A DNA stretch of 64,000 nt from Klebsormidium nitens (Eukaryota; Streptophyta; Klebsormidiophyceae; Klebsormidiales; Klebsormidiaceae). Of the stretch, positions 46,357-57,900 are shown in pieces; position 1 is the stretch's first letter, and every line of letters begins with the position of its first letter. The position numbers and the translations under genes are program-made. The stretch covers positions 1-64,000 of the forward strand of contig DF237125.1 in assembly GCA_000708835.1 (NCBI GenBank). The letters are read 5' to 3'. The notes beneath the pieces are model-generated. The model ran no database searches. It was not told where the DNA came from and saw only the letters and a program-made list of their open reading frames with translations.

Positions 46357-46623
46357 CTACCTTCTGATGAACAAAGGCCGCAGAATTGGTGCGTCCTCGC
46401 GGCACATCTCCAAAACGTTTTGCTTTGGAAAGTATCTTCTGAGGAGCTCAAGCCATAGCTCGGACGATCTCTGAACAAACTCCAAGCACGGCTTTCCAGC
46501 GGCGCCGAAGCTCAACACGTCCGCAACGGACAAGGCGCGGGCTGTCAGAATTTCAACCAGAACGTCCTCCGAAAGCGTTGAGACTTCCGTTTCGCTTTGC
46601 ACAAGCTCCACCGCTGCGGTCAT
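46357..46623 (-). pseudogene. Orphan F-box exon (gene 4, truncated)
   Basis: An 89-codon frame has the F-box (LSEDVLVEIL, SVADVLSFGAAGKPCLEFVQ, SELWLELLRRYFPKQ) and ends at a donor-like FIRR-AG|GTAGAA as in the intact members. No C-terminal exon follows between 46,350 and the start of gene 3 at 45,878. Either the second exon was deleted, or the short F-box alone is expressed with a stop soon after the missing junction. Confidence 0.65.
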
Positions 46624-46839
46624 CTTGAAAGTCGACTCTAGTTGCAGAACGATGCTATGTGGGCGGCGCTTATGGCAGCAGATGAATCATTCCTGCCAGG
46701 ATCCCTACTAATTATCAGCAGTGACGAGCTTGGGGTCAGCAGCCCAGCTCAAATCATTTTTAAAGGGATTGCTTCCAGATAGTGCGCGAATAGTGCGGGC
46801 GGCAGCCCGCTTAAGGGTTTAAGCGCCTTTTTGTGACTG

Positions 46840-47149
46840 TCCAGGGCTTGGCTCCGCGCCGCTTTGGCTAGGCTCTGACTCGAGGGTGCGCGGCGCGCGC
46901 GGTTGTCAGTGTCGCCAACCCGGACCCTTCTCTTCTCAGGGCGGGCGCGCTCCCGACCGGCGCCGCCGCGGCAATTATTAATAAAATCACCGGCCAGTGC
47001 CCCAGGGGGGATAAACTACCGCCCAGCAAACTCCAAGCTGATGTACCGTTGCTCGGGAAAAGGTTGTCGAAGGGCACGGGCGGAGCGCGGGCGCGGGCCG
47101 GCGGCGCGGCCGCTGCTTCGCCGTTCGATGCAGCCAAGCTTATCTGTGC
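46840..47149. promoter_or_regulatory. GC-rich island next to assembly gap
   Basis: A CG-dense island upstream of F-box exon 4, cut by the gap. By analogy with the other islands, a plus-strand partner may lie in or after the gap. Confidence 0.45.
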
Positions 47150-47765
47150 NNNNNNNNNNNNNNNNNNNNNNNNNNNNNNNNNNNNNNNNNNNNNNNNNNN
47201 NNNNNNNNNNNNNNNNNNNNNNNNNNNNNNNNNNNNNNNNNNNNNNNNNNNNNNNNNNNNNNNNNNNNNNNNNNNNNNNNNNNNNNNNNNNNNNNNNNNN
47301 NNNNNNNNNNNNNNNNNNNNNNNNNNNNNNNNNNNNNNNNNNNNNNNNNNNNNNNNNNNNNNNNNNNNNNNNNNNNNNNNNNNNNNNNNNNNNNNNNNNN
47401 NNNNNNNNNNNNNNNNNNNNNNNNNNNNNNNNNNNNNNNNNNNNNNNNNNNNNNNNNNNNNNNNNNNNNNNNNNNNNNNNNNNNNNNNNNNNNNNNNNNN
47501 NNNNNNNNNNNNNNNNNNNNNNNNNNNNNNNNNNNNNNNNNNNNNNNNNNNNNNNNNNNNNNNNNNNNNNNNNNNNNNNNNNNNNNNNNNNNNNNNNNNN
47601 NNNNNNNNNNNNNNNNNNNNNNNNNNNNNNNNNNNNNNNNNNNNNNNNNNNNNNNNNNNNNNNNNNNNNNNNNNNNNNNNNNNNNNNNNNNNNNNNNNNN
47701 NNNNNNNNNNNNNNNNNNNNNNNNNNNNNNNNNNNNNNNNNNNNNNNNNNNNNNNNNNNNNNNNN
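47150..47765. other. Assembly gap (616 N)
   Basis: A run of 616 unknown bases with GC-rich sequence on both sides. Frames drawn across it are meaningless. Confidence 1.
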
Positions 47766-48494
47766 CCCCGCGGGCGGTCCTATGGCACAGGTTTAGGGAG
47801 AAGCGTCAACATGCATCATATGATGCCCAAGTCGGACGGTCATAGACACGACCATCCATCCACATCCGTCCACATCCGTCCATATCCATCGATCCAAAAC
47901 GTCGCAGCAAATTTGCGGAGTACTGATAATAGGAGCCCCATAGATTTCAGCGTTGCAATGCGTTAGACATGCAGCTCAACGTTTCAATATCTAGCAGCGC
48001 GATCAACATAAGCCTTGTGAATCGGAACCGATTCACAGAACTTGGGCAGATTCCGGCCTTCCATATACTCGGGACAAGGGTCTATATTTCATCGAATGGA
48101 AGGACAAAAGCCACTAATATTATCGGCGTGCTCGCTTGCAACGAACTTCTTAACATTTGATTCAGCATGGGATTCCATTGATTAATCAGCCTGTGTGGCA
48201 CTTCAAATGGACCGGATGCAGGCGATGGCGTCACTGGCGCATAATCAGCGCGCGCTCTCCTTCAATGAAGCACGCCAATGTCCAGATTATGCTATCGGAC
48301 ATTCAGACGATCCCCACAGTCTCGAGCCTGATCACTAACAGCATCCAAGAATCCAATGTCGAGCGAATACTCGAGGAACATCCTGCGGAACTGACGGGTT
48401 GCAGCGCTTGAAGCACCAGGTTGCGTGTCTAGAACAAGAGCTCAAAATTTCCCGTCCTCCTATAATTTGCTTTGGTCTCGCAGTTTCATCTATT
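47766..48494. other. Interval after gap, no gene resolved
   Basis: Short plus-strand frames at 47969-48160 and 48157-48411 read reasonably (for example LEEHPAEL) but match nothing recognised. They could be remnants of the plus-strand partner of gene 4. A TCCATCCACATCCG-like short repeat lies at about 47855-47890. Confidence 0.3.
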
Positions 48495-49675
48495 TCAGGC
48501 CTTCAAGGCGTGTCCTCTGCTGTTGAAAGTCACTGCATCTACGCCAATCCTGAAGTTCGGCTGTAAGGCAGCTCCCTGATCAAACAGCATTCCTCTCCCG
48601 AAAACATGTTTTGATCGTGCCGCTTTTCCATCTCCGAGTTTCCGGCCGGCAAACACCGCATCTTCTAAACAGGAGTACACTCCCAGCACCCTGATGTCAC
48701 CATGAAAACTGTCGCAATCTGCGTAGCGATATAGCACATACTTTTCTGAGGAGGGTTTTGGAGACAGCTTAAACGCCGGAAAGTAAGGCGCTCCTTGTTT
48801 TCCGAATCAAGTGACTCGTTCGCGGCGCGGTTCCAGTTGGTGAGAGCATCGGCCTTCCAAGATACTCATTCTCAATGCCAGATCTGAGATAATTTCAAGC
48901 GTTGCTAGCTCTGCGCCGTAGCAGCTGGCCTTTCTTTCAGATTTTAGAGCCTCGAGCATCTTCCAATGGTCGCTTCTACAGGAATATACCACATAGAGTT
49001 CTTCAGGAACATATCTGCGTGCAAGGAGAAGTCGGCATAAACTCCCCAAAGCGAGTCAAGGACTTGAGTTTTCCCATGCCTTTGCATTGTGATTCGTGCT
49101 CGAAAACGAAGTGCACGAAAATTGCTTTTCAAGAGGCTCACAGTAAAAGGCACCTTGAGAGCCACAAAGCGCGACGTTGGTGTTTGCTATATCCCTTCAA
49201 ATGGCAAAGGACTTGGATTGGCAGCCACATAGACCTCCAATTTCACAGGTTCGAACTTTGAAGTTAGCATTCTGCGAAAGACCTCATTTGTGTCCTTGGA
49301 AACCCATCTCAGCAGAATTGATGTCTCAAGATCCAACAGAACCCAGACTGCAAGAAAGGATATCAAGAATGGCACTCAGTTTAGAAACCGAAAATGGCCG
49401 CACATGCCGTACCTCTCTATGAACAAGCGCCGCAGAAGTCGTGCGTCTTCGCGGGATGTCCCTGGAACCTTCTGCTTTGGGTAGCCTCTTTTCAGAAGCT
49501 CGAGCCATAGTCGAGATGACTTCTGCACAAAATCAATGTAACGCTTTCCGGCAGTGCCAAAGTTCAGGACGTCAGCAACTGAGAGGGCGCTGTTAGTCAA
49601 AATCTGGATCAGCAAGTCCTCGGGAAGGCTGAGCGCGTGCGCGCCGCCGCTCTGTCCATCTACCGCTGCGGCCAT
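48495..49675 (-). pseudogene. F-box gene 5 with an in-frame stop
   Basis: Exon 1 (49413-49675) has an intact F-box: LPEDLLIQIL, SVADVLNFGTAGKRYIDFVQ and SRLWLELLKRGYP. Exon 2 (48495-49014) starts YVPEELYVVYSCRSDHW and ends with APYFPAFKLSPKPSS, KYVLYRYAD, LGVYSCLEDAVFAGRKLGDG and FGRGMLFDQG. The exons join in phase exactly as in the other members, but one TGA (48807-48809) interrupts exon 2 just before the YFPAF block, with the same frame continuing after it. The whole remaining frame is open, so the nonsense change is recent or is a sequencing error. Without the stop it would be 260 residues. Confidence 0.75.
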
Positions 49676-49859
49676 CTTAAGGATCAGATCTTTTGAAGGT
49701 TGCTCATAATCTGGTTATCTGCTTCAGACATTGTTGAAGGCAATCGCTCCTGGCCGGCTTGCTGCCACAAAGCAGAACAGCAAAACAAAAGCCGGGGATA
49801 AAGCACCCTTGAATTGATCTTGGGTCTCTTCGATTACTAAAGCGCGGATTGCTGCATTT

Positions 49860-50015
49860 GCCTAGCCCTCTAGCTCGAGAGCGCGGCTGTCGCGTCGACG
49901 TCGCGGTCCTCAAACCTCTGCAGAAGGGTTTATCTTCCGAGCGCGCGGGCGGCCGCGAATAATTCGACCAAACCCCGTACCGGGACAGCGCGGCCGCGCG
50001 ACCCAAACCGTGACG
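49860..50015. promoter_or_regulatory. GC-rich island, probable bidirectional promoter
   Basis: A CG-dense stretch between the divergent F-box gene 5 (minus, starts 49675) and the intact plus-strand gene 6 (starts 50152), which are 476 bp apart. Confidence 0.5.
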
Positions 50016-50151
50016 TGCGCCTCTTTGGGCTGCTGAGCCTGAGGCTGCTAGCTGCTCAGACTGAGTCCACCCAAGGTCTGCGCAGCCGCTTCCATCATTC
50101 AGACTCTATTCGTAGGCGGCCTTCTGATTTTGTGAAAACCTTGGTACGAAA

Positions 50152-51514
50152 ATGAAGCAGCTTCGGACGTTGCGGGACTTCTTCAAGGGCGACTCGTGCT
50201 TTCTCAAGCTGACGGAAGACATCTTGGTCCAGATCCTAGTTGATGGTCAGCTGTCAGTCAGAGACATCGCCAGGTTTGCTGCATCTGGAAGGTCATGCCG
50301 CAAGTTTGTTAACGGGTCCGCTCGTCTTTGGCTGGAGCTTCTGAGACGGGACTTTCCGAAAGATGAAGTTTCAAATGTGTTCCAGGAACACGTCAGAAGC
50401 CTGCAGGGTTTGTTCAAAAAGAGGTGAGATGCCCTGGGTATGCTTTCACGCTCGGGTAGTACGCTCTATGTCTGTAGATGTCTCCTTAGTTCTATCACCT
50501 TGAATCTAAAATCTATGGGAGAAAGAGTTTCATGAGCTCGACGACTGGATATAAACGTTATTCCTAGCCTATGCGGTTTTCTCAGCATGTGAAACAATCA
50601 ACTCTTCTGAACTTCAAAGTCCAACAACCAGCTTCAGGCAATTGTGCTACAACACGGCTTGGGCGGGGGTCTCAATCCAATTTTGGTCCGCTTTTCCATA
50701 CCTTCCGGCCGGCAGCAGTTTGGGAGCACTTTCTTCTCCTACACCTCTGTAGGTCAGTCCCAAGGATCTGGAACAAGATTTGAGTTCTTCCCTTTTCTTT
50801 GGAACTGGACTTGCGGCGTTCTTGACAGCAACCCTGAGGCTTGAGAGCAAGCTCTTTTACAGTGTCGAGATTTCTCAGTGAGCTCAAAAGACAATTGGCG
50901 TAAGATTATGCAGCTTATTCCGACCTGGGTCGAATCGGAAATGAGGGTCTAACTTTGCATGAGGACATAAAAATCAGTGTCCTGATTGCAGGTTTGCCCC
51001 CAAGGCAGTATACGCTGTCGACACGTATACTGACAGCTGGACCGAAGATCTTGGCGACACATGTGCGGGAGTGTCCTGGCAATTTGTGTGTGCATATAGG
51101 TCCATCGAAGAAGCGAACAAGTGCGCTTCAGAGCTCGAACACAAATTGGATTTGGAGACAACTTCAGGAGGTAATCATTTCTCTGATCAACTTGTGCATA
51201 ACCGAGTTTCAGTAGACGAGGTGCCGTACTTTCCTGGGATGTACTCGGCAGAGTCGTCAGCACTGACGGATAAGAAGTACGTTTTGTACCGCTACCGAGA
51301 CCTAGACCCAAGCGAGGTGGATCTCGACCTTCTGGGAGTGTTCTCGATTTTAGAGGATGCAATCGGTGAAGCAAGAAGGCGTGGGGACGGCAGGAAGAGC
51401 GAAGCGGCGTTTGCTCTAAAGAGAGGTCAACATTTTGACGAGCAGTCAAAGGCTGACTTCCACACAAGGATCGCCGTTGACGAAGTAGAATATCACTATT
51501 CCAACCGAGATTGA
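50152..51514 (+). CDS. F-box protein 6, plus-strand subfamily
   Basis: Two exons, 50152-50423 and 50992-51514, give 264 residues with the same phase-2 intron position as the minus-strand family (AAGAG|GTGAGA to TTGCAG|G). The F-box has LTEDILVQILVDGQLSVRDI, RFAASGRSCRKFV and ARLWLELLRRDFPKDEV. The C-terminal domain has VPYFPGMYSAESS, KYVLYRYRDLD, LLGVFSILEDAI, RGDGRKSEAAF, RGQHFDEQ and RIAVDEVEY. Intron position and domain order show common ancestry with genes 1-5. It is the only surviving member on this strand; two decayed relatives sit in the same position relative to genes 1 and 2. Confidence 0.87.
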
Positions 51515-54500
51515 CACTGCATTAAGATCCTTCGATGGTCCTTTCATCCTTTTTTCCTTCGAGTTCGCAGTAGCTTTGTGGCTGCTAGACCGTACCTCGA
51601 GGCTTTCATGCTTGCAGCAGCCTGAGCAATCTGGGGCCTCTTTGAAGTAAACATGATAAGAGCAGTTGTTCATAGCGGTGGTTTTTCAGACCCATTTACA
51701 GAATATGCATGTTGAGGGGAGCAGTCGCAGGGTACAAATGTGTTGGCGTCTGGCGCATAGATGCAACCGAAGTCAACGCTTGAGTCCTGCCTCCTTTTTA
51801 TTTTTGAACATATCCGATTGAAACGGTCCCAAGGTATTACCCTTCAAGTCGTACAAGCTCTTTCGACGCGAGGAAGAAAGTAGAGAATCTGCTATATGCA
51901 ATACCTTGATCAGATCTCCAACGATATCGGAAGTTCCCCGGAAGTTCAAGGAACGTCACGGTGACGCTGCGTTTCTCTCAAGACAGCTTCGCTGTCAGGC
52001 TGCATGATATATACACGATGATGACGTTCCGGATCAGTGCCGTCATACAGAGGATGCAGTTTAGTGGCCGTTAGATACTGTATTTTGGTGGGCTCCATTC
52101 TGATTGTGTGGCCGCTTAATTGAGAGCTCATCGCACGGTGGAGCTCATGGCCCAAACACCATGAAGAGCATCATAAATACTTAGAGTCAAGGCATACAAA
52201 GTCCCTCGCACGAATCTGCAATCTGAAGACCGAATCGCCAGCGAGAATGTAAGAGTGAAACCGGCGCATGCTCTGTCCTATGTTCATGATATTACTCCAG
52301 CTGCCATTCCTGCTGTTCCTGCTTTACCATTCTAGACCCACAGATATGCACAAGAATCTTGACGACCAACAAGCATCGCCTCCTATGTAATGTTATCTTC
52401 ACTACTTCAGCGATCTTTCAGCACTCCTTGAGTCCCCAATGCCGGCGTCACTCAGATCAATTGCCGTCAACCCGAAACTGGTCAACCGATAGTCCTTGAG
52501 CTTGCCCCCGCCGAGCAGCAACGTCAAAAACGGCCATGTTCCTGAATGTTTGAAACGTTAGGCTCTTCTAGCTGATGTGGATTCTGAGCCAGTGGATTCA
52601 GGTGATCAACCCTTTGGCGAGGATGGCAGGGTACATACGCTGCGTGGTGCTATGCCCAGACGCCCCTGGCCCCAGCCTCTAGCACTTTTGCCTACTGCAT
52701 GAAGCACGGTACTGACGCGAAGAGTTACACACAGCAAAACAGACAGCAAAACAGACGAGCTGAGCGGGCCGGGTACATTCAACCTTCAATGTGCAGCGGC
52801 CGAGTTCCAAAAAGTTACACAAAGCAGAACAGAAAAGCTGAGCGGGTACCTTCAGGCTTCAATCTTCAATCTTCAATCTTCAATGTGCAGCCGCGTTCTG
52901 CAAAATTGCCTGCGAAAATCGGATGCGCTTCGATCGAGCTGGCGCCAGAACTAGCGCGCGGGGCCACCGGTCTGACCGGTACTTGGCATGAGACTCATGT
53001 GGCGGTCGAATGTCGACATTCAAACTTTGACCACGTGGCGCGCGCCCGGCCGGTTGTCTACCGAGCGCCATTTTCAGTTTTCAGGTAGGTAGGTACCTGT
53101 ATTACCTCAGGCAGCCTAGGTATCTAGCTTCGAAATCTTACCGGTCGAGATGTTCAGATTGCGGGAGCGTCCGCCAATTGGCAGATCAGGAGCGAGTGAA
53201 ATTCCGGTGTGCATAAAAGTATGTCGACACTTGAGTCCCTATCTATCCTACAGACAAGGGGATCCCGTACCTACGTACCAAGTAGACTCGAGCTTGCACT
53301 ACGGTGTACAATATCAGCAGCAACAGCAACATCAACTGGGATTCTGCATAGGGTCATGGCCACTTACCGGAGAAAGAGAGAATCACAATGACAATCTGTT
53401 TGTTAGATGACTACCAGAGCGTTGGCTAGGCCAACTCGAGTCAGTTAGTGTCGCTTGTGAGCGCACGTCCCTCGCTCACGGCTAGCTAGTCCCTGCCCAG
53501 CTTCGTGTGGGCGCTTGATTTGTTAAGTATCTACAAAGAAAATTGCAGCTTGTCTTCCGAAGAGTACTCCAAAGTTAGCCGATCAGGGTGAGCTTGTCTT
53601 CAGCGGCTGCCAGCGATCAACCAGCAACGTGGATGGGGACGGCCTTGTCAGCTAAATTATATATGAGACTGGAGACGCCCTGTGGATTTGGGGCGGCATG
53701 AGATTTTGGACCTGAGGTTTTCTTCTAAATTTGGAGGGACAAAGCGGCGCTGTTGCCAATACTAGGTAATAACCCGGTCTCTAACTGTTTTTGCAAGACT
53801 TGGCCGCTGTCTTCAATGCTGAAACCTTCCCTCTCACAAAAATGTGTTCTGTTCCGGATTCCCTATGTTTGGTAGTCATCCCGCTCAGAACGTCCGGCGG
53901 ATTACTTGGCTCACACATTTTCCTATGGGTTGCACATGGCTGCTCCTAGTGATTGTGCCTGCACAATCTCTGAATCTGTTCACAAGGTAAAGAGGGGGGC
54001 CAGCAAGGGCTTGATTTCCCGGTTGAATGACAATTAGAATTTTACTGTGATGGGTAACGTTGTATTCTATGTCGGCCACAGCTGGTGGGTTTTAAAGAAA
54101 GCAGCTTGACATGGCAGCGCACGCTTCTAGGACAGAGCAGGCACTGCAGCATACGGCCATGCCTTAAGTAGTCAGCGCAGATTTTGGATGGGTCAGTCTG
54201 CTTTGAGATGGGTTGGCAGATTCGCAAGGCCAGCACCAGGAAGCAACATGCCTTTTGGTGGATCACGATTCACCACTGGAGAGATATCTGTAGGTCAAGG
54301 ACAATGAACACCTCATGAGCTGGTCAACTTCAAACCAGACTGAGGAGCACTTTATGTCTCATTCCGCAATGCTTTATGCCTCCGTACATTAACACACACA
54401 GAAGCGTGTTGTGTTCCTATCACTTTACTAATCAGACGTATCTCGAGGCTAGATTATGGGGTCCGCAGATTTAGGAAGCTGCCCTGGTCTGTACGTTCCT

Positions 54501-54946
54501 GGTGAGGATTTGTTCCAAAGCTTCTGAAATGACCTTAAAAGCTGATCGTATTTTATCCACTTCAGGGACAGTGCCGGTACTACCTACCAAAAAAGCCTCT
54601 GTTTGCCAACGCAGTCATCGTTTTTATTCGCTCGGCACGTAAGCTACTCTAGAGGACAAGCAGAATACAGGAGCAAAGGGAGTGACACCAGGAGACGCTG
54701 CACCCGTTTCAGCCTACCAGCTTTCCGCAACAAAGAAGAGGAAGTCACCAACTTGGTGTTCTTTACCAGACAGGATATTCCAGTCCCTCATAGGGCTTCT
54801 TTCAGATCCTGCTGTAGCATGCTGCGTAGACCTCTGTCCCCAAAGACTTTACCTAAAGCACTGCCGCTCCTCTTGCAGAGACACCGACGGCAAAGGCCCT
54901 TTCTGTGCGACAACCCACAACTATCTGCCGCCAACTGACGCCCCCG
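51515..54946. other. Intergenic with small repeats
   Basis: About 3.4 kb with no convincing gene. It contains the tandem repeat at 52719-52900 and otherwise mixed sequence. The last few hundred bases are the leader of the LRR membrane protein gene. Confidence 0.4.
52719..52900. repeat. Two-unit tandem repeat with AATCTTC heptamers
   Basis: Two units of about 90 bp (starting near 52719 and 52812) share AGTTACACA, AGCAAAACAGA/AGCAGAACAGA, GCTGAGCGGG and TTCAATGTGCAGC. The second also carries about three AATCTTC units at 52859-52883. Confidence 0.65.
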
Positions 54947-57900
54947 ATGACGACACAAGGTCACTTGGTCGCCCTTTTCTGGCTGACGTCATTGGTTTTG
55001 CTGTGCCCGGTGGTTGTGTCTCAACCTCAGACGGCCGTAACTCTCTGTTCCGGCCAAGCCGGTGCCTGCGTGGCCCGCAACGGCAACCTTCCCGAGTTCC
55101 CATGGGACGCCCGGTGCGCGTGCTTAACCAAGGTGGTCAACCTAACCCTCGTTGAACAGGGCATCACGCGCCTGCCGGTAACGTGGGCCTCCCCGGGGGC
55201 TTTCCCTGAGCTGCGGCTCCTCAACCTCACCTCCAACAGCATCGCGGAGCTTCCCGTCGGGTGGGGTGCGCCGGGCGCGTTTCCCAAGCTTGCGCAGCTG
55301 TGGGTCAGTTACAACCGGGTGCAAATGCTCCCCATGGAGTGGGGTATTAACGGAGCGTTTCCCACGCTTGTCGAGCTGCGGCTCGGGACAAACGAGATTA
55401 CTTCCCTGCCCGATGCGCCGGCAGGCTCCTTGCCCTTCTTCCCCACGCTTCAGACGTTGACCTTTCCGAGGAACCGGATCACTGGGAGCCTGCCCGCGTC
55501 ATGGGGCCGACGGGGGGCCTTTTCCCAGCTCCAGCAGCTGTACTTGGCTTACAACCGCATTTCGGCGATCCCCGCATCGTGGGGCGTCTCGGGTTCATTT
55601 CCGCAGCTCCTAGATTTGGACCTGGACGACAACGGAATCTCCGCGCTTCCGGAAACCTGGGGTACTGGCGGCGGGTTTCCCAAACTCGAGTCCCTCACAT
55701 TGGACCAAAACCGGATCGCCGCGTTTCCTGCTTCTTGGACAACCAACACCACCGTGACGTTCCCGTCCCTGCAGCTGCTGACGGTGGCTGACAACCAGCT
55801 GACGTCACTGCCCGACAATTGGGGAAGCCCGTCCGCGCTCCGTTCGCTGCAGATACTGTCGCTAGACGGGAACCGCATCGCAGCCCTGCCGAGTGCTTGG
55901 GGGATCCCCCTTCGGTTTCCGCTGCTCGGGGAGCTGTTTCTTTCGCGGAACGCGATCGCAGCGGTGCCCGCCACGTGGACCACTCCGGGCGCGTTCCCGC
56001 TCCTCCAGAACCTCGTGCTGGACAACAACCGGCTGACGGAGGCTCCGGCGGTCAGTTCCGGTGCCACGTGGCGATTCCTGATCTCCCTGTCCCTGAGCGG
56101 AAACCGGATCGCCGAGCTGCCGGCAAGCTGGGGCGCGCGTGGGGTGTTCCTCAGCCTCCTGAATCTAGATTTAGGGAATAACAGCCTAACCCGGCTGCCT
56201 CCCGCTTGGCCCAGCCCAACCGCTTTCGCAAGTTTGTCTAATCTAGACATCTCGGGAGGGCAGCTGGAGAGCTTGCCCGACGCGTGGTTCGCGAACGGCT
56301 CCCTCTCCGATTTGTTCGTTCTCGACGCGTCGGGGAACCGTATCTCTGCGCTCCCGAGCGCGTGGGGGATCCCTGGAAGAGTGTGCAACGTGGTCGACTT
56401 AAATCTGGCGGACAACAAAATCGCCGCACTGCCCCCGAACTGGGGACTGAACGACACGTTCCCCTACCTTTTCAAGTGGAATTTGAGCAACAACCAGATG
56501 GAGGAGCTTCCGGCGTCCTTTAGCGACGGGCGATTTGACATACTGTGGTCCCTGGACTTGGCGGGCAATAGGATTCGCACGTTGCCGACCGAGTGGGGCT
56601 TTGATGGCGCCTTCCGAACGCTAGTTGCGCTCAACGTCAGCCGCAACAACGTCACGAAGATTCCCGATAGCTGGGCGGTTCAAAAGTCGGGGAACCGCTC
56701 CTTCGCGGTGAGATGCTTCTCTCGTTCCCTTTTTTGTTTGAAATTAGCAACCGTTGAATGCGTTCAACAACCTGACACGATCAGCTGAATTTGAATTGGA
56801 TTATGCATGAGCCCTTTCTTCTTCTTTCCGTATGTAGCCCAAGGGAAACATCAGGTCTCCACCGTGAGTTTGGAGCAACCTTTGAACCAGATTTTGACGT
56901 ACGTCGATTCTGACTGGAGCTACTTTACGAAAGATTGTATGCCTAAAGGGACAAGATGTGACGGTAACAAACACGTGTTTTTACGTTTTCGTACGCCTTC
57001 TTTCTTCAAACGCCCTTGAACAAATCAAAGCGGACCAACTTTCGCGCACTCTTTGACCGTCCGCGGCCTTCCCGTCCGCAGATCCTGGACGAGCTCAAGC
57101 TTTCGGACACGCCTGCACTCGCTGGCAGAAAGCTCGAGTCCGTCCTCCCGGGGTTTTGGACCAAGTGCATTGAGTCCGGCGCCTACGGATGCGCCGTCAA
57201 CTTCCTCGGTAGCAACCTGAGCACCCACGTGTCGGCTGACGTCAAGCGCCAAGTCTGCTTCGGCAACATCACGGTTCTCTTCCGCGGTCCGCCGGGATAC
57301 GAGCTTCCCCGGCGACCCAGCAAAGCTGTCGGCGGCGGACTCGTGCCCATCGTCCAGTTTGACGAAATCGATCTGGGCCCCGAGGGGGTCCATTTGACGG
57401 GGCTCCGGTTCCCCCCGCGCCCGGGCAACCTGTGCCGCAACGCGCGCGCCGCGCTCGTGATCGGCCTCATGTGGGGGGGCACCGGAGGGGCCCTTCTGTT
57501 GGGCGTGATCGTCCTGCGCGTGCGGCACGCGTTCAAGTCGTTCGAGGCCCCCGCCTCGGGGGGCGCGCGCGCGCACAGCTGGCACAAGGGCGCGCGCTTG
57601 TTCCTTTTCGGGCTCGGCGGCGCGGCGTGGCACGTGGTCGACTTAGCGCTCGACGCGCGCGTGCTGCGCGACGTGTGGATCCAGCCGCTCGACACGTGGG
57701 TCAAGTGGGTCCTGCTCGCGTTCATCGTTGCGCAATACGCTATCGCGGGGCTGTTCCTCGGGGCGTCGTGGTGGGCCGGCGCGTGGCGCTCGCCGCGCGG
57801 CGCGGCCGCGAAGCCGCGCGCCAACCGGTCACCCGTCGGTTTCCATTGGTGGCTCGTGGCAGATTACACATACTCCCACACAGACGCCCCGGCTTCGGTC

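Noticed and set aside
46903-47966. Two frames of about 300 codons crossing the N gap
   Set aside because: They exist only because unknown bases contain no stops.
55549-56457. 302-codon open frame antisense to the LRR gene
   Set aside because: It is a shadow of the GC-rich repeated sense coding sequence; the sense frame has signal peptide, repeats and splice sites.
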